A DNA stretch of 64,000 nucleotides from Taeniopygia guttata (lineage: Eukaryota > Chordata > Aves > Passeriformes > Estrildidae). The translations under genes were made by a program, and so were the position numbers. Shown in pieces: positions 1 to 13,200 of this stretch. Positions within the stretch are counted from its first letter, which is position 1, and each line of letters begins with the position of its first letter. Location of the stretch: the NCBI RefSeq assembly GCF_048771995.1, contig NC_133032.1, positions 17,297,001 to 17,361,000 on the forward strand, written 5' to 3'. The notes under the pieces were generated by a model, which was not told the DNA's origin, searched no databases, and saw only the letters and a program-made list of their open reading frames with translations.

Positions 1-3000
1 GGGAAGCCCCTTAGCAAATCAAAATTAAATTAGACTATTACTAAGACTTGGCAGCTTTTCAGCTGTGCAAGCAGAAGTTTTATTTTAAACAAAATCAGAG
101 ATAACTGATCTTGCAACCTGACTTGCACATCACCACACCAAGCTCAGACCTGTAATTCAACCTCAAGTATTCAATTGTAAAATCATGCACTCCTCAGTCA
201 AGGACATATACAGGAAACGAATTCCTGGTTGAGTCCTTCCCACACTCAGTTTCTAGTGGTTTCTGACACAGAGATAGGACACCAATGCTTTCAATGCAAA
301 CACAATGACTTCAGAATTCAGAGTTTATCTGCACCAAAGAGTCACTGATAAGGGAAGCACTTTCCAGAGAGGTTTGGGTTTATCTTTTTCTTTTTTCTTA
401 AAGGCCAGTAAGTCAAGAAAGTACATTTTGAAAAGCCACCACCAAGCAAAACTCTTTGGCAAACCCTGTGCAATATTGCAGGAGCAGAGGGACCCAGACC
501 CTCACCATTTCATGGCATTGCAGCCATGTTTCAGCTGCCACTTTGCTGCTTGTTGTCACACAGCAGCTTCTTGGGCCCCCTATGGGAAAACTGCTCTCCT
601 TTCTGCTCCCACATGGATGCATTTTCATGACAAACATGTCTTAAACTGTTCAAGGGTAGCAAGGGCCAAAAAAATTCAATTAGTTTATTGTCTGAGTGCT
701 CAAATCAAAAGCAATAGTCCAGATTATAATGTTATACAGTATTAAAATAATTTCCTCCTTCCAGCATATAACCATTAGCCATGTAAAGACAAAAGCCCCC
801 ACTAAAACACTGGAAGTAACATTGCCTGCATTCTGCCCAGTTCTTTGAAGGAATGAAAAACATTGTGTAGGCACTATATTCTATTTTACTTGTTTCTGTA
901 TGGAGATAAACAGCTTCAAAACCAGATGCAAAGTTCAGGTGGATCATTACCGAACAGTTGTTTTCCCTATTCTTTCTCCTTTGTTTCAAGGTTTGATCGC
1001 AGGCTACTTGCTCTTAAGATTTCTTTCCTGTGTGCACAACAGAATGCCCTCCTTCTGATTGTGGAGAACCATAACCTCCTTAAAGGATCCTGCTGCTCTG
1101 AAAACTTGAGAGTGAAGGGTAGATGCAGCTGCAACAGCTGCAAGACTGCAGTTGTTTCTCAGAGAAAGGCACTATTCTAGCTTTAAGAAATTGTCCCAGA
1201 TCTAGGGATTTCCTCCTCTATTTTTAGCAAGCACAAACGAGACAGATTTGTTGGTGCTTTTCAGACAGCATTTGCCAATCTCCCCAAATTCTTCTTGTTC
1301 TGCCTACTTAACTGTGCTTCCGTGACAATTCACTCCCACTAAACCAGAGCTGCTCTAGTCCTGTTTCTACTACCTCCTCTTTCTCTGCAGCTGCACTGGC
1401 TGCTGGCCAATGCCAGTGTCTAGGAAAATAACCAGCAGCACTCCAGAGGGACAAACGAGTGCACGAGTGCCGCATCACAGCAACAGCAGGGACCACAGAG
1501 CAGCCCAAACTCTCAGATAACCCTTTTAATGACCTGTGCTCCAAGTGCCCTTGTTAACAAGATGCTTCAGTCTGCTTCAGTTTACTCAAATACCACACAA
1601 AACAACAGTCAAGGTTAAGGATTTCTTTACCCATCCACAAACTCCTTCCCAGCCCACCAAACCGATGTCATGCCATCTTCAGAGATTTCTACAGTGACGT
1701 CAGTGGGACAGATTAGATTTCTGCACCAGCCTGCAGAACACATCTCAGACCTTGGTCTGATTGCAGCCCTGGCAACAGCTGCTGCCAGCATCGTGCAATG
1801 GAATATGGCAGCACAGACCAGCAGATGCAGGAATTCAAACAATGTGTGCAGAAAACATCCATGAACAGCACAACCCCTGTCACGATGAAGTGTAAACCCA
1901 TGGAAAGATGAAACCCTGCAGAGCTCTCTTCAGTTGGCTTCAGGTATAAAGCCAGACTTATCTCCATCAGTAGGCCCATATCACAGGCAAGCACCTATGC
2001 CCCATTTACATTTATGAATATATTTAAATAGAACCATAAGGTTTTATTTTTTATTATTTATTCTTGCTGTACAAATAAAGTCTGTTATTCAACTCTAAAA
2101 GCCAGTTTATGGCAGTTACTTTTTCAGGGGTCTATTCTAGAAGCCAAAATTTAGTTCTGTTAATTTTTTTTTAGAGTTTATAGTCTACTCTGAGGAGTTA
2201 AGGAGGCAAACTATGTCATGGAGAAGCTTATACCATTCCCTGGTAGTTTGTTAGAAGAGCAGAAAGGATGGCTTCCCCTGAGCTCCTTGGAGAATGACAA
2301 CCAGAGTGAATACAGAAGAGACAGATGAGCAGTCAGGGAAGAAGAGGTGGCTTTCAGCTCTTTTCATATAGCAATGGCCAAATTGTATTTTAGTATCAAG
2401 TAACAGTAAGGTGTGTCTACCAACTAGGTATGAAATTTTATCCAACCCTTGGCAGGGGAAACCTCCCTGACCTGCCTGAGGCCAGCTGCAGAGGCAGAGA
2501 GCAGCTGGGCAGCATGGTGTCCCTGCCACTGCTGGCCCAGCGTGGGGGCCAGCACCTTCCATCGAACTCTTTATCTTCTTCTCTCAAAACATTAATGTGC
2601 TGTAAAATGTAGAATACTAGGGAAAAAAATATGAGAACTTGGTGTCAATAAAAAAAAAAAAGGATTTGCTCAAAGTCCAGTAGTTACCACTAGATGGCAT
2701 TTTGTTCCTGATAAACCAGAAATACACAGGTTTGGGATTGTTAGACACAGCAGGAAACAGTACAAAATGAAATTACCTACTTCATTCGGTTAATAATCTA
2801 TTATCCATTGTCTTGTACAAGCAAAACATTACTAACAGAAGACATTTAATTTGCAGATTGATAAATCCTGTTTATTTAACTATTGCTTGTGACTCTTCAA
2901 CCCTCCACTCAGTAGGTAGGGGTTTGAGCCGTTGTCAGCACTTACCAAAAATCTCTTCCAAACTTTAAATGAAAGACAAATGTAGCCAAAGCCACAGACT

Positions 3001-6000
3001 TTGAGCATGCCATGGAAATCTGCCAAAAATGCCTTGCTCCAGTAACTATATACAGTATTTCCTGTGTTATTTTTGGATAAACCGTTAAAACAGAGTGCAG
3101 TATAAAAAAAGTTTCCATTCAGGAAGAGAGCTGAAATAATAATTTAATAACATTCACTTATTAATGCTATATTTTTCTGTGTTTCATTTTAGTTTTAGCT
3201 TGTACAAGCTGAGATGATTTACATTTTTAATCTCTGCAGGGTTCAATGTACCATACTCAGAGGTGCCATGAAGCTCCGCTGGGTACAGCCTGGGGTGACA
3301 TGTAGGTGGCATTGTTCAACACAACATTGTTTGGCATCTGTAAACCTCTGTGTCCGATTGAACCAAGCAGGAGAATTTCCTTTGCTCTGCAGCAGGAGTA
3401 AGGAGACTGAACATGATGATGCACAGCAAGTCTGTGCACTGCTCAAATTTTCTGTGACTAAATTATGCTTACTGACAGAAGCATTGATGGTCATTGGCAG
3501 TGGCTAAATCAGATCCTGCTCTCGTACTTGCTTAGAAAAGACTCATGATAGAAGGAACATTACTTACTAAGATAAAATTAATCCTCACCTCTTTATATAA
3601 CAGGCTCCAGCTTCTTTGAAGTTGGTAATGTAGAAAAGCTGCTTTAAGTAAAATATTTTACAAAATTGTGTGCTGCAACACTTTAAACAGCTTTATATAG
3701 CTTTATTTATTATATACCTGCACTTTTTTTTTTGAGTTTAAATTTACATTAGTACCATTCCCCAGCAAAATAAACTGGACTAGAATCAATCAATAGACAT
3801 GTGAAACCGAAAGTTTTCAATCTGTGAAAGTTTGTAACAATCTAACTCTGACAAAGGGGTGACATTTTCTTCAATAGACAAGACCTGTGGGATTTATGCA
3901 CCCTCCAGAACAGAGCTCAAGGCTCTGGGGCCAGTACCTTCCTACAAAGCATTTTAGAGAGTGCTGCATAATTTACAAAAGAGCAAATTCCTATTAGAAT
4001 CAGGACTCTAAAAAGTTTGGGTAAATAGATACAGGATAAAGAAATATTTTGCATATTCACATGTATTCAAGTCATAAATTGTAAACTGAATAGCTTAAGA
4101 GTCGTTAATAGTCAACAAAATGAGCAAGCGCTCAAAATGCCATCCAGTGAAATAGACAGCATCTCCTCGGTATTTACAAGGAATATGTATTTTTTCAGCA
4201 AAAATCATTAGCCCTCTACAGCCATTCGCTGAAAGAAAGGACAGAAAGCAAGAAGACTGAAATATTAGCCTTTTGCGTGTTTTCTAATCATAGCCAGGCT
4301 GACTATAAAGTCTCTTGGCATTTTACAGACAGCCAGAATGACTGTACTATACATTTTATCACTTTTAAGAGTATCTTTCTCAACACAGCATTACAAATAA
4401 CAGGATGCTTATACTACTTACCTCAAGTGAGATCAAAACACTTCTAACATCACTGTAAACACTTAGAAGAAACAGATCTTCACAGAATGCATCTTGGTGT
4501 CAGAGGAAAGGGCTGCTATAATTGAGCAGTGAAATGCAGCACCTTCTTGGTGCAGATGTTCCCCCCCCTCCAGTTTCATCTTCTCAATTTATTCAGGACC
4601 GTTTATTTTGTTTGCTGCTAAGGCAGAGGGCTTGTTCTCTCCTTGCTCATATCCTTTTTCTCCTGATTTGAATCCCAAATGTAGGACAGATATATTTTCC
4701 CATTTTTTTAAACATAAGCAAATTTTCAAATCATTCTGTTAATAAAATGCAGTAGCCCAGTGGTTTCTCAAAGGCAGTATTTTTGCCTCCTGTAATGGTC
4801 TAGAAGTGATTCAGCTAAAGGGAGGGAAATACTCTTCACAGACCCTGCCAGTAATAGCTTGCAACAAAATGAGAGCAGGAACATTTTAGGCAGTAGGAAA
4901 AAAACAGACCTTAACTTTCATCTTTCAGGTAGCTGAACACAGCCATCAGACCAGCTTTCAGCACATTCCACCCACCTGGGCACAGATGGTGTGGAATGGA
5001 GCCGTAATAGCTCATGCTTGTACTTTGATGTATTGAGATAGCCACAGGCAAGAGTGAGGTGAGGAAAACAAGGCTACCTGCAATCCTGTTCCTCTGCAAG
5101 CTCTCCCTGGCAGTGCCCTCATCCCTGAGGCTCATCTCAGCCCGGCACTGACAGTCCTCCCTAAGCCAGAGTACTCTCCTTTAAGCTCCTTAATTGCAAA
5201 CTGAGTATCCCCAGGCCCTGCTGCCCAAGGTGGTTACAAATACTCTCTGTCTCTGCCTACTCTCTGTCCTGTTCTGTTTCTGCTGTTGGTAATAAAACCA
5301 AAGAAGAGTTCCTAGAAGCATGACTCCTTTTCTTTGCTTCAAACAGTTCTGTACCTTCTATGCTTTTTAGCATTTTTAATCAGTCTCTGCAGCTTAAGCT
5401 GCTGTCTCTTTATCTGTGGACTAAAAATTACAATTGTCCTTGTGTAAAGATTTTACAACACTTTTCTGATTAATGATTCATCCCCAATTAAATTAAGTTA
5501 CAGGCAGTTTATCTAAGAACCTCCTCTCCTGTGCCTCCTCTTCCTCCCAGAAATGAATAGGATAAAGTGCTTATAACAATACACATCATTATAGAAAATG
5601 GTAATAGAAGAGGGATAGATTTTGAGCAAGGGTTAAAACACAGGAATTACAGAAACTGGATCAAGATTATGCATCTTCTTGTTCTACGGACAGCCATGTG
5701 ATCAGATAACTCACTCCACACCTAGGAAGTTAAAAACTGTTATTTGGGGGGGTTGCACTTTGCAGAGTTATGAAGCCCTCAGCATACAACCTGCACTCAT
5801 TAGTTGTGCACAGCATCTGTAATGAAATCTTTTGTAACACTCCAAAGTCCTTCCACACCTAAATATATACAATGTATCTTAGCTAGGAAGATGTAAATAT
5901 CAAGATAACATAAGCTTGTCATATCTATTTTAGCTGAAGATAAGGTACAAATTGTGCAGAAATTCCTTTTCCGACTTCTAAAAATAGAAGTTTGCTATAA

Positions 6001-7621
6001 AGGGTTAATACAACCAAGGAGGAAGCAATATGAAAAAAGAAAGAATTCCACATTGAATATAATAAGCACTTTCTGGGGCACATCACACAAAGAAAAATAT
6101 TTTGAACAAAGAAAGTAAAGAAAAAGAAAGGTCATGATCCTACATTCCATAAAGGAAGAAAAAAATAAAAGGGAGAAAAAAAGTCACCTAAAATTAAAAT
6201 GAATGTTACCACTGAAGAATATGAAACTTTGAAAATTTCATGATAAAATGGTCCAAACCAGCCCTACACAGCATTACACAACACGGGTTAAATAAATCAT
6301 ACCTGTCTTACTTTTGATACAATGGTTAAAAACAAATGTAAAGACTACTGCAAACCAATCTTACACTGACTGTTCTGCAGTGTAAATGAGCACAGTTCCA
6401 ATTATGTCTCTACTGAGGGAAGCAACAGGCAACATATAAATGCAAACAGCCTTCATCAGACACATTGTCATGAGTATATTAATCATGTCAAGAAGCATTG
6501 CTCAATTTTCCTTCAGTGCAATTTAACATACCTTACTTTATTAGGATACACTTAATTTCACTATGCTTTCTCCTCATTATCATTTATGATGACCAATTAA
6601 AATGTTTGTGTCTCTAAGCGAATTAGTCCTGTAATTCAGGTACCTGAAATCACTGTTCATCCTACACTTCTGTCATCTCCTTCTCTCGGTGCAATACCTT
6701 CCTTTTAGAGGCCCAGCCACTCTTACCATTGCAAACAGAAAAAATCCCTTCTTTAGATTGAATAATTAAGATATAAACCTGAGTCTTTTTACAGCACAGA
6801 CACTAAGAAGTGGGCTGGTTCTCCACCCCTCATACCCCTTGCCCCAAGTATAGAGCCTTTTGTTCCCTAGGAGTCACCAGCACAGCTCATAGTCAGAAAA
6901 AGAACGTAATGATGCAAGGGGAGGCCTCACACATTTTTCTCGCATTGGGTTAAAAGTTGTGTGCAGCTTCACTTCATTTGGTCCATACACAGAACAAATG
7001 CAGACACACAGCAACTTCACCCTTTTGTTTCCTCCAAATCCTCTGTACTGTGGCTCTGGCATGAGCTTTTCAAATGATATGAGAATGTGCCATTCCATGC
7101 ATGTTTCCAACATCCACAAGTAAGCCCAAAACATTATTACTATTCTAAACATCAGGTGTGAGGGCATGATTTTTTCTGAACCCTTGACAACACAACTGTG
7201 AAAATTAATTTGATTACAGCTGTTATTTCTGGCTTCATGTATATTGAAATAAGATTAAAATAACTGGAAGTTAGATGGAAATTCTGATTACACACAGCGC
7301 TTTTGCTGTGGAACTCAGGGCAAGCAGGAATGGCTGAGCAACATCTGGGATCACCAAGCTATGTTTATGAACTCATTTATCTGAGGATTGGGCTCCTGGA
7401 ACTAACGATACAATGCTTGTTCCTCAGCAGCTGCTGCAGCTCAGCTGCAGAGCAGTGGTATTTACCTTATTTTCTCAAAAAACATACGTGTTCTCGTTCA
7501 CATAACATCACTTTGACATTACAGTAATGCCTTCCAGAAAAACTCTGATAATTGCAAGGATAAAGAAAGAAGTCTGAAGACAGTGCAGCCTTTTAGAACA
7601 ATTATAATTTCATTAAAATAG
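1..7621. other. Intergenic region downstream of ATF2
   Basis: No gene recognised. By conserved order the next gene to the left should be CHN1, but none of its exons are seen. The stretch is AT-rich with short GC-richer patches (about 1300-1510 and 2440-2570). It contains a perfect CRE palindrome at 1695-1702 and a cluster of polyadenylation-like hexamers on both strands around 2040-2085. Open frames here are short and show no recognisable protein. Confidence 0.6.
1695..1702. promoter_or_regulatory. Perfect CRE palindrome TGACGTCA
   Basis: TGACGTCA is the consensus full cyclic-AMP response element bound by CREB/ATF dimers, including ATF2. It lies about 6 kb past the ATF2 polyadenylation signal. 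A single 8-mer can occur by chance, although CpG depletion makes it rarer. Function is inferred only. Confidence 0.3.
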
Positions 7622-10017
7622 GAACATAACTTAAAGATAGATTTTATTCTCTTTGATGATTTACTCATGCAAACTGCACATAAAAGAAAACAGTACAGTT
7701 TGTGAAACATGTCAAATGTAAAGACCCAAAATGCTAAGTACAGAAGTAGTGTGACAACGTCTCAAAACGGAATCCATGGTAGTACGGCTAATACCTTTTC
7801 TCTATTTGCTGAACACAGATTTTAATGGTTCTTTTTCCAGCCCCATTGTTAAATTCATTAACTGTTTACACATCTCCTATACACTTATGTAGACTTATTT
7901 TACAAGCGCAACAGTTTTGTTATTAAAAAACTCCACTTACATTATTTAAAAGCCTTTGTGTTTAGGAGGGCAAATTATAGTATGATCAATGAGGCCGCAT
8001 CTAGTCCACCAAAAACTACAATGAAAAGTGACTGTAGAGCTTTCTTGCAGAATTCACACTTTGTGCCTTTGCAATTCATTTTGTTCTCGCAAGAGGTCCA
8101 TTGTATTTAACCATCCTGGAAACGTCCAATAACTGTTACAGCTTTTTATCTTGAAATTGGGAAAGTAAGACTTTTAAACACATGAGGTTATCAACACAAC
8201 TTTCTTAGTTTTAAAATACAAAATATTTAAATTCCCTAATATTTTCATGCTTAAAGCCCTGCAATGATACATATATGACTTAGATACTTCTTTGTCCAGT
8301 TTTCATTACAGTATGGTTGTATATATATTGCAGAAATTATATTTTCCTGTGAATCAATTTTACATTTTTAGATTTAAAACTGAACCAAATAGAAATCTGA
8401 TGGCACTGACACTTAAAAAACGCATGGTATAGTGTGGAGAAGGAAGAGCAAATGAACTACACAACCCATTATAAATGCATTAAATCTTTGTTATATACAT
8501 AATGGAATCCTGCTTTACTGCCAGTTGCTACTATGCATCTGTTTTTGCTATTATACAAAGTTTTCCGACCTGAAAGCACACATCTACTTTTTTTAAAACA
8601 ACTTAATCTATTGTAAAATATTGTACTGTATTTTGAACATGAGTACAGAATCAAAATAGATAATGGCACATTTAAAAAACTCAATATCCTACAGGTGATT
8701 GGATAATGAGAAAAAGTGTACCTACAATCATCTCATCAGAAACAAACTACATCATGGAATGTTAGTTATCCAAGTTCGCACAGTAAATAACATTTTAAAA
8801 CTGCAATCACCTATCAGCCAGCATCACATTGAAGGCATCTTTAAACATTCAAGCAAAAGACTGCTGGCATTAACTACTGAACCATTCTCACACACACACC
8901 ACACACACCACATTATAATTACATTGTTTCCAAGATACGGTAGATACTGATTTTTTTTTTCCACAAGAAAGGTATCAAAATTTTTGCTACTAAAAGATGA
9001 CAGTGCTTACACAAGAATTAAGTACAAGTTAGCTTGCAAATACAAGACAATGACAAAAAAAAGTCGAGTTGTCTGAAGAAGGATTTTAGGCTTTTCTGGC
9101 ATCCAAAACCATGAGTAAACTCCTTAGTCTGCGACTCAAAAATCCACAAAATATCAGCCTACTTTGGAATAACAAGTATTCCATATTTGATAACCCTGTA
9201 TTTTACAATATGCTTACTGGTTTCAGCCTAGCAACAAGGGGTGGCTATAGATATTCATTTTGACTGGAGAATTAAAGCTCTCCTCCCATCAGAATCAAGT
9301 GTTGGAGTGGGAAAAAAACCCACCTGACATCAATTAAAAAAAAAAAAATCTAATCTATTTAGTAATGATCCTCATCTAGGATTGGTATGTGCATAAGTAC
9401 TGTATCTCATATACTGTACTGGCCCTATTAAACAAATTAAAGACCCCAACACTTAAAAGCCAACCAAAATGCTATACATAAAAAACCCAAATGTTTTTCT
9501 TCCAATGTTCTTCCTCTCATAATGTGCAAAACAACAAAAAGGCAAAAAGACTAAAAGCAAATTTACTGTTACTGTCTTTCTCTTGCCTAGTGCTTTATGA
9601 CCTTGCTAACTTTACAAAGTCAATAGGGACTATGCAGAACTTTGGTATAAAAATGTCACATAATATTCTTATCACAGTCTTGGGGATGACCTTCAGTAAT
9701 TCACCCCAACGTTTGTTAAAATAATACCAAATTAAAAATGAAATAAACCACATTGTACTGTACACACACTTTACACGTTAAGCACGAAAAATAACTAGTA
9801 AAACTAATACTTAAAAAAAAAGTCTTTTGCAAAGAGACTAGAACTGGTGTTCTGTCTTATTTCCACCTGCCAATCATTAAAGCCAAATTTAAGTTGGATT
9901 TTTAAAAATTAATAATTTTAAGCTACAATTTCTCCTAGAAGGAGACTGGTCTGTTGTTGGTTTCCCTTTAAAGTCACAGATGTCTATCTAAGGAACCGAT
10001 GCAACACAAGTTTCTAA
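7622..10017 (-). other. ATF2: Probable ATF2 3' UTR
   Basis: Sequence after the stop is AT-rich with no further splice-compatible coding. The first canonical minus-strand AATAAA I find is at 7643-7648, giving a UTR of about 2.4 kb. The end point is inferred; shorter or longer forms using variant hexamers are possible. A short CA-rich microsatellite (about 8890-8912) lies within it. Confidence 0.5.
7643..7648 (-). terminator. Candidate ATF2 polyadenylation signal
   Basis: AATAAA on the minus strand (TTTATT on plus), the first canonical hexamer after the ATF2 stop. Cleavage would be expected 10-30 nt beyond it, near 7620-7635. No transcript evidence is available. Confidence 0.45.
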
Positions 10018-10244
10018 TCAACTTCCCGACGGCTGGGCCTGGGAGGGAGGCGCCAGGACGATCTGGGACAGCACGGGCTCCGTGCTCTGGTCCGCCATCT
10101 GCGTGAGCACCGAGGTGGCCACCGCCTCCGCCTTGGACGTGGAGCTCACGCCGTTGGAAGTGCTGACGGAGCTGTGCTGGATCGCTTCCGTGTGCGGGCT
10201 GCTGGGCACCGAGATGTCCTCCGAGCTGTCGTCCTTATCTGCAG
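10018..10244 (-). CDS. ATF2: ATF2 last coding exon with stop codon
   Basis: 227 coding nt from a CTTGTTCAG acceptor to TGA at 10020-10018. It encodes the split Thr then [20 protein letters not shown], continuing to SQAQPSGS. Ser-Gln motifs at residues 472 and 480 match the ATM sites of human ATF2. Base use is strikingly different from every other exon here: third positions are almost all G or C and CpG is frequent, although the flanks are strongly AT-rich. Confidence 0.97.
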
Positions 10245-13200
10245 CTGAACAAGAGCAACTCCTTTATTCTGGCCTGGAACAGCACCTCCTCCCAGTAACA
10301 GCAAGCGCCCCCTAAATAACTAACACTCGTGCTGCAATGCACCATAAACTGCAACACAAGCTTTTTTCCATTCTTTTAAAAAGAAAATACTACTTTGTAA
10401 GCAGAAAAAACAGACTGCGGTATGGACTATTCAGGAAACAAGAGTATTTTCACATCTTCAAAGCCATGATTAAAATTTCCTGCCTAGTAAATCAGCCAGT
10501 GGGTACTATGTCTAATTCTAATGATGCATGTTCACATCAGTAAGCATTATTCAGACTAAAAAACGCTATTTATTTTGTCTGCTTAGTAATCAAACAAGAA
10601 TAATTCTACATTCAGTAATAAATATTGGTGATCATGAGTAAGACATCAGAAAAAATATTACTTACACCACTATATTTACTGGACAAAGCTAGCACAAATT
10701 TTCAGCCCCCGTTTTTTTAACAGACTCAAGTTCCATAACTTTACAAATGCCTCTATATAGGTTTTAAAATTATTAAAACTGGTTTTAAAAATGTTTTCAG
10801 AGTATTTCAGGTGTTCTCCACATAACCACAGTGAATTCGCCACAGAATTACATAATTATTTTCCCATGACAGAAGGTAAGCAGGTTAAAAAAATTATCAA
10901 TGTGCAAAACTAGAATTTCCAAAATTATAATGACTTAAAATGTGCCTCTTGCACAGACATTCTAGTCATGCTAAAATCATCCTTTTTTCCAGAGCTGCAG
11001 AAGTTAGCCAAAGTATCATGCAAACACTGCCAAACTAAAAGCTGAATTCAAAACTAAAAAAGCAAGAATAGAAAATTATCCTACTGTTTCACTCAAAAAT
11101 AGAAATACTAATGCTGAATTTCACTATAACATTTTTGTATCACTTTGTGCTACTTAATGTTTGCAAGTACTTTTCACACCAGTTTTATGAACAGACCAAA
11201 ACCAGTACCCAGGTGTATACTGGAAGTCTATTTTAAACTACTACTGACTACTGTGAAGCAGGCATGAACTATTGCTTGGGACAAAGCAATGGAACAAAGC
11301 TTGATCTTCTCCAGTCTTGTCTTTGCAATCCCTTTCAGATTTGCTTGAGATAGGCTTACAGGTTCAGAAGTGTCTCAGAGAAACGATGGGAAAGGATGAC
11401 ACTAATATGGGAAGACAAGCAATGCTGTGGTATCATGCCCTCATTTCCACAAAAAGCCAGGCTAACAGCAACAACTAAAAGGAACACAAAGTGTCAGAAA
11501 CCAATAATGAAACTAAGTTTATGTTTTACTGAGGTTTATATGACATGCTAGCTATGGGTAAGAAAATTTACTAACTTAGCAAGTCAAGACCCAATATAAA
11601 GATCTTTGAGCAGCCCTATGCATACTAAGAACAAACTCCTCTTCAAAGCTTAAGAGCAACTGTTCTATTATTGACTGCTTCTAGAAAAGAATGGTAAGGT
11701 CAAAAAGGATGGGTAAGCAAGGAAACTGAAGTACTTCCTACAGGAGCAAGGTGGCAATCTCTCCTACAACTCCACTAAAAGAGCATGGATGTAACAGCTT
11801 GGAAGTTAGAATGCTCTTATCCACAAGGACAACTGTTTTATAGATCCTGCACTTTTTAAAAAACAGATCTTTAAAACATTAAAGGAGAGAGATACTGATG
11901 ACATTGAACTAGATCTGCTGACAAGTACTGCATATCCAAAGGTTTCATAATATCTGTATACAGCACGTGCAACAAAATTAAGATATTTCCAAAAGGCATT
12001 TGTGACCCTTAGGAGAGTCTGCCCATTCAAGAACAGAATGAAAACGAACAAGGGTTAATTCAGTTAAAAGTATTCAACAGGATTTAATGTTTACCATACC
12101 TCTATCAAAACCTACAAGATCTCATGTAAAAACAAGCAAGAAGGAACACATGCAAACTTTCGTTAAAAAAAGAAACCCTAATGCCACTTCCTGAAAAATA
12201 CTCCATTACTAGTTATGAGAGTAGCATATTTTTTCCTCAGACAGAATGAAATGACAGCAAGTGGGATGACATGTATCAAATACAGTCTCTCTGCTGTAAC
12301 ACCTGCTCCTCCTCTTCAGAACTGCTGTTATTCTCCTATGAATCTCCATCTTCCTATCAGCTTCTTTTGCTGATTCCCAATGTCTGTGCTGTCCAAAACC
12401 TCCTCATTCTCAATAAAAATGGTTAGTTTTAAATGCTATGAGCCAAAGAAGAAGTTAAAGTACATCACTATATTTCCGTCACAGAAGGAAGGTCTTCTTC
12501 TGTTCTGTCTTCCCTAGCATATATTTCTGAACTCAAAAGAAATGTCTGTAATAATATCACAGTGGTAAAGACCATGAGAAAGGCCTGGTTTTCTGAATCT
12601 GATGGGGTCTGGAAGATCCTATAAGCAATGTAAGAAACAGTTATGAGTACAGAGATGACCACCAATGTACAAGAGCAGTGTTCATATCACGGAGCATATA
12701 AACAAACATGCTGTGCTGAAGACACAAAAGTATACAATTTAGGTATTTTAAGATGCCAGGGGGCAGAGAAGGAGCCTACAGCAGACAGGTGATTATATAA
12801 GACACAAAGCTAACACTAATTTATGGTAATAAATTGGACTGGAAGCATAAATCCTTGCAATAACTACAAACCAATACTTAGAAATGAGGTGACACCCTAA
12901 AGAATAGCTATCTGAATTTTTTTCAGCATCCTTCCTTATGTCCTTCCCTAACTTTACAGGAACAATGGCCAAAAACTGAAGAAAACCTCCATTTGAAGAA
13001 TTAAAACCAAACAAGAAAATCTACTCAACAAATATAGAAGGTATTTAAAAGTCATCTTATTACAGAGGTGGCTTGTTTTTCTCAAGCCTGAAGACTGTGA
13101 ATGAAGAACAAAGGCTTCTAGAAGAAGACAGAAAAGTAACACTTAAATTCTGACAGATGTTTTTTTTCTTTTATTTTTCTTAGTTGACCAAAGATTTGCC

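Noticed and set aside
2620-2665. AATAAA followed by an A run, considered as the tail of a processed pseudogene
   Set aside because: No recognisable coding sequence or target-site duplication upstream; a simple A-rich run is enough.
1-7600. Search for CHN1 exons on the minus strand
   Set aside because: Expected neighbour by synteny, but no chimaerin SH2, C1 or RhoGAP motif was seen; it probably lies further left.
8885-8915. CA-rich run considered as a regulatory Z-DNA element
   Set aside because: Short and interrupted; an ordinary microsatellite.
12468-12665. 65-codon minus-strand frame with two hydrophobic stretches and an acidic tail
   Set aside because: It resembles a small membrane protein, but hydrophobic runs are expected from T-rich codons in AT-rich DNA, and no promoter or homologue was seen.
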